DNA from: Actinomycetes bacterium
GTDB taxonomy: Bacteria; Actinomycetota; CALGFH01
Length of the DNA stretch: 8,909 nt
NCBI GenBank assembly: GCA_030152105.1
Contig: JASLIH010000279.1
Coordinates: 1-8,909, forward strand
Direction of reading: 5' to 3'
The position numbers and the translations under genes were made by a program. Below are positions 7,099-8,909 of this stretch, in pieces. The notes under the pieces were generated by a model, which saw only the letters and a program-made list of their open reading frames with translations, did no database searches and was not told the origin of the DNA. How positions within the stretch are numbered: position 1 is the first letter of the stretch; every line of letters starts with the position of its first letter.

Positions 7099-7107
7099 GA
7101 TGATTGA

Positions 7108-7139
7108 CCTCCTGCGACCCCCGTGCTCAACGGGGTCGC
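7108..7139 (-). promoter_or_regulatory. Hairpin abutting the nrdJ ribosome binding site
   Basis: In the nrdJ leader, arms at 7114-7121 and 7132-7139 (GCGACCCC and GGGGTCGC in the transcript) form an 8-bp GC stem. The next bases, GT and AC, can extend it. The 3' arm ends directly against the AGGAGG ribosome binding site (7108-7113), with no gap. It could present or hinder the binding site, or mark the end of a longer leader structure. The stem is plain in the sequence; the role is inference. Confidence 0.5.
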
Positions 7140-7243
7140 GCACCTCCGTCCCTCTGGAGAAGCGGCGCTGAACGGTGCTGCGGACCGGGCAGCTGAGCCG
7201 AGTGGGACGACGAACGGACAGATCCACGAACTACAGCGATGTG

Positions 7244-7272
7244 ATTAAGCACTGATCCGACGTCCGGGTCAA
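7244..7272 (-). promoter_or_regulatory. Candidate downstream nrdJ promoter
   Basis: On the minus strand TTGACC (7267-7272, 5 of 6 to the -35 consensus) lies 17 bp from CTTAAT (7244-7249, 4 of 6 to the -10 consensus). Transcription would start near 7237, giving a leader of about 139 bases. NrdR box A lies just upstream of the -35. Confidence 0.5.
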
Positions 7273-7281
7273 GCACCCTCG

Positions 7282-7297
7282 ACACAAGATGTTGTGG
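7282..7297. promoter_or_regulatory. NrdR box A
   Basis: The 16-mer ACACAAGATGTTGTGG resembles the published NrdR-box consensus (roughly acaCwAtATaTwGtgt). It keeps the outer ACAC and the GTG arm and is imperfect in the centre. It shares ATGTTGTGG with box B. It lies between divergent nrdJ and nrdR, exactly where NrdR operators are expected. Confidence 0.7.
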
Positions 7298-7302
7298 AAA
7301 AC

Positions 7303-7331
7303 TTGCCTCTTGGGACCGATTATACCACTAT
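7303..7331 (+). promoter_or_regulatory. Candidate nrdR promoter
   Basis: TTGCCT (7303-7308) and CACTAT (7326-7331) are 17 bp apart on the plus strand. The -10 match is weak. If correct, the -10 lies inside NrdR box B, which would make nrdR autorepressed, with a leader of about 37 bases. Confidence 0.3.
7319..7327 (-). promoter_or_regulatory. Candidate upstream nrdJ promoter (extended -10)
   Basis: The minus strand reads TGGTATAAT, a perfect -10 hexamer with an upstream TGN extension. No -35 is seen at the usual distance, which fits an extended -10 promoter. NrdR box B overlaps its upstream edge (7325-7340) and box A lies just downstream of the expected start near 7312, so both operators bracket it. 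Confidence 0.45.
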
Positions 7332-7340
7332 ATGTTGTGG
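7325..7340. promoter_or_regulatory. NrdR box B
   Basis: The 16-mer CCACTATATGTTGTGG is the better of the two matches to the NrdR-box consensus, with the AT-rich centre CTATATGTTG flanked by CCA and TGG. Its start is 43 bp from the start of box A, about four helical turns. Tandem NrdR boxes described elsewhere are usually about three turns apart. Confidence 0.75.
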
Positions 7341-7374
7341 TGGCCGGCACCGGCCGGCCCAGGGAGGATCAGCC

Positions 7375-7872
7375 GTGCGTTGCCCCTTCTGCGGGTCCGA
7401 CGAGGACCGCGTGGTCGACTCCCGGCCGTCCGAGGACGGAGGGACGATCCGTCGCCGGCGTGCCTGCGCGGTCTGCGGTCGACGCTTCACCACCTTCGAG
7501 CGGGTCGAGGAAGCTCCTCTGCTCGTGCTCAAGCGGGACGGGTCCAGGGAGCAGTTCGAGCTCGGCAAGCTGGTCTCCGGCCTACAGAAAGCCTGCAAGA
7601 ACCGGCCCATCTCCCAGGAGGCCATCCTACGCATCGCCAGTGACATCGAAGAGGCGATCCGGGCCCGCGGCCAACGCGAGGTCGAGAGCCAGGAGGTCGG
7701 CATCGAGCTCCTCAACGCCCTCCGCGAGCTCGACCCGGTCGCCTACATGCGGTTCGCCAGCGTCTACAAGGACTTCCAGGACCCAGCCGACTTCGAGCGC
7801 GAGCTGGAGGACCTCGGCTCCCTCCGCAAGACCACTCCCCCGAAGCCCCGTTCCAGCGCCAACGCAACCTGA
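7375..7872 (+). CDS. nrdR: Transcriptional repressor NrdR
   Basis: This 165-residue protein matches NrdR in length and order. A zinc ribbon comes first, with Cys3, Cys6, Cys31 and Cys34 (MRCPFCGSDEDRVVDSR and RRRACAVCGRRFTTFER), then an ATP-cone from about residue 49 (VLKRDGSREQF) to 139 (VYKDFQDPADF). NrdR senses ATP and dATP and represses ribonucleotide reductase genes by binding paired NrdR boxes; two such boxes lie just upstream, between this gene and nrdJ. I chose GTG at 7375 because GGGAGG (7362-7367) lies 7 bases upstream and the protein then begins with the conserved MRCPFC. An in-frame GTG at 7294 would add 27 residues read through the operators and is rejected. The C-terminal tail after 150 is short, basic and variable. 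The gene converges on the LysM gene. Confidence 0.97.
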   Translation: MRCPFCGSDEDRVVDSRPSEDGGTIRRRRACAVCGRRFTTFERVEEAPLLVLKRDGSREQFELGKLVSGLQKACKNRPISQEAILRIASDIEEAIRARGQREVESQEVGIELLNALRELDPVAYMRFASVYKDFQDPADFERELEDLGSLRKTTPPKPRSSANAT

Positions 7873-7891
7873 CCGCCGGAGCCGAAGGTCG

Positions 7892-7915
7892 CCCGGCACT
7901 CGGCGGAGAGCCGGG
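7892..7915. terminator. Bidirectional hairpin between nrdR and the LysM gene
   Basis: CCCGGC (7892-7897) pairs with GCCGGG (7910-7915). After an A-A mismatch, CTC pairs with GAG around a GGCG tetraloop. It lies 19 bp after the nrdR stop, in the 124-bp gap between two convergent genes, so it can serve both strands. There is no U-tract. The rest of the gap (7916-7996) shows nothing I can name. Confidence 0.5.
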
Positions 7916-7996
7916 ACGGCGACGGAACAGGTGGAGGACCCAGGCGGCGGGAGCCATGACCGGGAGAAGGCGGTCGTGGAGCTCGCCGCCCGGACC

Positions 7997-8263
7997 CTAG
8001 CGCCCCGACACCGGGATCGAGAGCTCCTGCCCGGCCTGGAGCCCGCCGCGGACGTCGTTGGCCTCGATCAGCCCGTCCACCACCGGACGCGGATCGCGAC
8101 CCGGCGCGACCCGGCGCGCGATCGACCAGAGCGTGTCCCCGGGCTCGACCACATAGGTGACCCGCGGGGCCGGCCGGTCCGGCCCGTCGCCCCTCGCCAG
8201 CCCGGGAACGACCACGAGCGACCCGGCGACGACCAGCGCGATGGCGAGCACCCGGGCACGCAT
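7997..8263 (-). CDS. Small membrane-anchored LysM protein, probable SOS-induced cell-division inhibitor
   Basis: The 88-residue protein has a hydrophobic N-terminal segment (about residues 4-22, VLAIALVVAGSLVVV) that should anchor it in the membrane or be cleaved as a signal. A short Pro-rich linker follows, then one LysM peptidoglycan-binding domain (about 35-84: VTYVVEPGDTLWSIARRV, IEAND, LQAGQELSIP). LysM proteins next to and divergent from lexA are the SOS division suppressors YneA (Bacillus), DivS (Corynebacterium) and ChiZ/Rv2719c (Mycobacterium); size and layout are closest to YneA. ATG at 8263 is chosen because GGGAGGT (complement of 8271-8277) lies 7 bases upstream. The frame extends to an ATG at 8425, but that reads through the promoter and SOS boxes. 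Two LexA boxes cover its promoter and start site, so induction by DNA damage is expected. The fold is certain and the role is inferred from context. Confidence 0.88.
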   Translation of the reverse strand: MRARVLAIALVVAGSLVVVPGLARGDGPDRPAPRVTYVVEPGDTLWSIARRVAPGRDPRPVVDGLIEANDVRGGLQAGQELSIPVSGR

Positions 8264-8307
8264 CCGGTTGACCTCCCTCGTCGGCCGTGGAGCCGTGGAA
8301 TGGACAG

Positions 8308-8321
8308 GGAACACCTGTTCG
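8308..8321. promoter_or_regulatory. SOS (LexA) box 1
   Basis: GGAACACCTGTTCG matches the Gram-positive LexA box CGAACN4GTTCG except for the first base. It shares a 13-mer with box 2, 33 bp away (about three helical turns). It falls just downstream of the predicted LysM transcription start near 8326. Confidence 0.85.
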
Positions 8322-8332
8322 ATCGGACTTCC

Positions 8333-8361
8333 ATCCTGCCCGAACACCTGTTCGCTGTCAA
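8333..8361 (-). promoter_or_regulatory. LysM gene promoter
   Basis: On the minus strand a perfect -35, TTGACA (8356-8361), is followed 17 bp later by a weak -10, CAGGAT (8333-8338). SOS box 2 fills the spacer between them, so bound LexA would block RNA polymerase directly. The predicted leader is about 63 bases. Confidence 0.6.
8341..8354. promoter_or_regulatory. SOS (LexA) box 2
   Basis: CGAACACCTGTTCG is a full match to CGAACN4GTTCG with perfect arms. It occupies the spacer of the LysM promoter and is the strongest of the three boxes. Confidence 0.95.
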
Positions 8362-8376
8362 CCGCGTCCACAACAT

Positions 8377-8390
8377 CGAACTGGTGTTTG
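8377..8390. promoter_or_regulatory. SOS (LexA) box 3
   Basis: CGAACTGGTGTTTG has a perfect left arm and one mismatch in the right arm (T for C). It overlaps the first bases of the predicted lexA -35. This weaker site is well placed for lexA autoregulation. Confidence 0.8.
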
Positions 8391-8416
8391 CTTCGGGCCA
8401 ACCTCGCTGCTAGAGT
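8388..8416 (+). promoter_or_regulatory. lexA promoter
   Basis: TTGCTT (8388-8393) and TAGAGT (8411-8416) are 17 bp apart. The -10 fits TANNNT. Transcription would start near 8423, leaving a leader of about 41 bases before the lexA ATG. Box 3 overlaps the -35. Confidence 0.5.
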
Positions 8417-8463
8417 CCGGTTCATCAGGTGGCAGCGGTCCGGGCGTCTTTAGGGGGTCAGCG

Positions 8464-8909
8464 ATGGCGGAGCAACTCACCACCAGGCAACGGCGCATCC
8501 TGGAGGTGATCCGCGACGCGGTCGCCGACCGGGGCTACCCACCGTCCATCCGTGAGATCGGCGAGGCGGTCGGACTGACCTCGACCTCCAGCGTGCACTC
8601 CCAGCTCGAGGCGCTCCAGCGCAAGGGCTTCATCCGCCGCGACCCGACCAAACCACGCGCCATCGAGGTCCACATCCAGGAGCCTGTCGCGGCGATGCCG
8701 CGGCCGCTGCCCACCTACGTGCCGCTGATGAGCGCCCCGGTTGCCGCCGGTACCGGCACCCTGCCCGACGACGTGGTCGAGGAGCTGCTGCCCCTGCCGC
8801 GCGAGCTGGTCGGCCAGGGCCAGCTCATGATGCTGCAGGTCCGAGGGGACTCGATGGTCGGTGCCGGCGTCCTCGACCGCGACTTCGTGGTCGTCCGCCG
8901 TCAGGACTC
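8464..8909 (+). CDS. lexA: LexA, SOS response repressor and self-cleaving protease (3' end outside the window)
   Basis: 148 codons are visible and the frame is open at the right edge. The N-terminal winged-helix DNA-binding domain is clear (LTTRQRRILEVIRDAV, GYPPSIREIGEAVGLTS, SVHSQLEALQRKGFIRRD). The S24 autoprotease region follows: the scissile Ala95-Gly96 in APVAAGTG, the conserved PLPRELVGQGQ, and catalytic Ser130 in the GDSM box. The catalytic Lys and C-terminus lie beyond the window. On RecA activation LexA cleaves itself and releases SOS genes. The start ATG is preceded by AGGGGG (8452-8457) at 6 bases, and the protein begins MAEQLTTRQRR as in other LexA. The loop before the cleavage site reads VPLMSAPVAAG and appears one residue longer than the usual VPLVGRIAAG type. 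Three LexA boxes lie upstream. Confidence 0.96.
   Translation, partial: MAEQLTTRQRRILEVIRDAVADRGYPPSIREIGEAVGLTSTSSVHSQLEALQRKGFIRRDPTKPRAIEVHIQEPVAAMPRPLPTYVPLMSAPVAAGTGTLPDDVVEELLPLPRELVGQGQLMMLQVRGDSMVGAGVLDRDFVVVRRQD

Noticed and set aside
7099..7227. 43-residue N-terminal extension of NrdJ from the ATG at 7227
   Set aside because: It contains the leader hairpin and ribosome binding site, it is not NrdJ-like, and AGGAGG is well placed for GTG at 7098.
7099..7240. Cobalamin riboswitch in the nrdJ leader
   Set aside because: Considered because the enzyme uses B12 and some actinobacterial RNR operons have one. I could not find a B12-box-like sequence, and the leader is short for the full structure.
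7294..7374. 27-residue N-terminal extension of NrdR from the GTG at 7294
   Set aside because: It would start inside NrdR box A and read through box B and the promoter region. The conserved start MRCPFC with GGGAGG upstream is at 7375.
8264..8425. 54-residue N-terminal extension of the LysM protein
   Set aside because: It runs through three SOS boxes and the predicted promoter, and would place residues before the membrane segment; a good ribosome binding site precedes ATG 8263.

Overview
The window is about 8.9 kb of very GC-rich DNA with strong G/C bias at third codon positions, several GTG starts and GGGAGG/GAGGAG-type ribosome binding sites. Together with the gene order around lexA and nrdR, this points to an actinobacterium (Actinomycetota). 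I cannot place it lower than that. I see no tRNA, rRNA, CRISPR array or insertion sequence.

The left third (1-3022) is ordinary accessory content. It starts with the first 22 codons of an unidentified minus-strand gene. Divergent from it is an SDR-fold protein that has lost the catalytic Tyr and Lys of its family. Next is an ECF sigma factor fused to a SnoaL-like C-terminal domain. A tandem-GNAT acetyltransferase on the minus strand faces it; it carries a 15-residue internal duplication and appears to be transcribed leaderless.

The right two thirds (3066-8909) form a coherent DNA-precursor and DNA-damage neighbourhood. nrdJ (minus strand) encodes an adenosylcobalamin-dependent class II ribonucleotide reductase. 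It is interrupted by a 383-residue intein with two LAGLIDADG motifs, inserted directly in front of a redox-active cysteine. nrdR, the NTP/dNTP-sensing repressor of RNR genes, is transcribed divergently, and two NrdR-box-like palindromes lie between the two genes. nrdR then converges on a small membrane-anchored LysM protein, separated from it by a GC hairpin. The LysM gene is divergent from lexA, which runs off the right edge. The 200 bp between LysM and lexA holds three LexA (SOS) boxes, one filling the spacer of the LysM promoter and one overlapping the -35 of lexA.

The functional reading is that NrdR matches dNTP synthesis to nucleotide pools, while LexA controls itself and a YneA/ChiZ/DivS-type division inhibitor after DNA damage. 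The closeness of lexA, a LysM division inhibitor and nrdR is a known actinobacterial arrangement (for example lexA, Rv2719c and nrdR in Mycobacterium tuberculosis, from memory). The intein, the regulatory spacing and the unusual LexA cleavage-site loop are what set this copy apart. I found no wholly new multi-gene defence or biosynthetic system.
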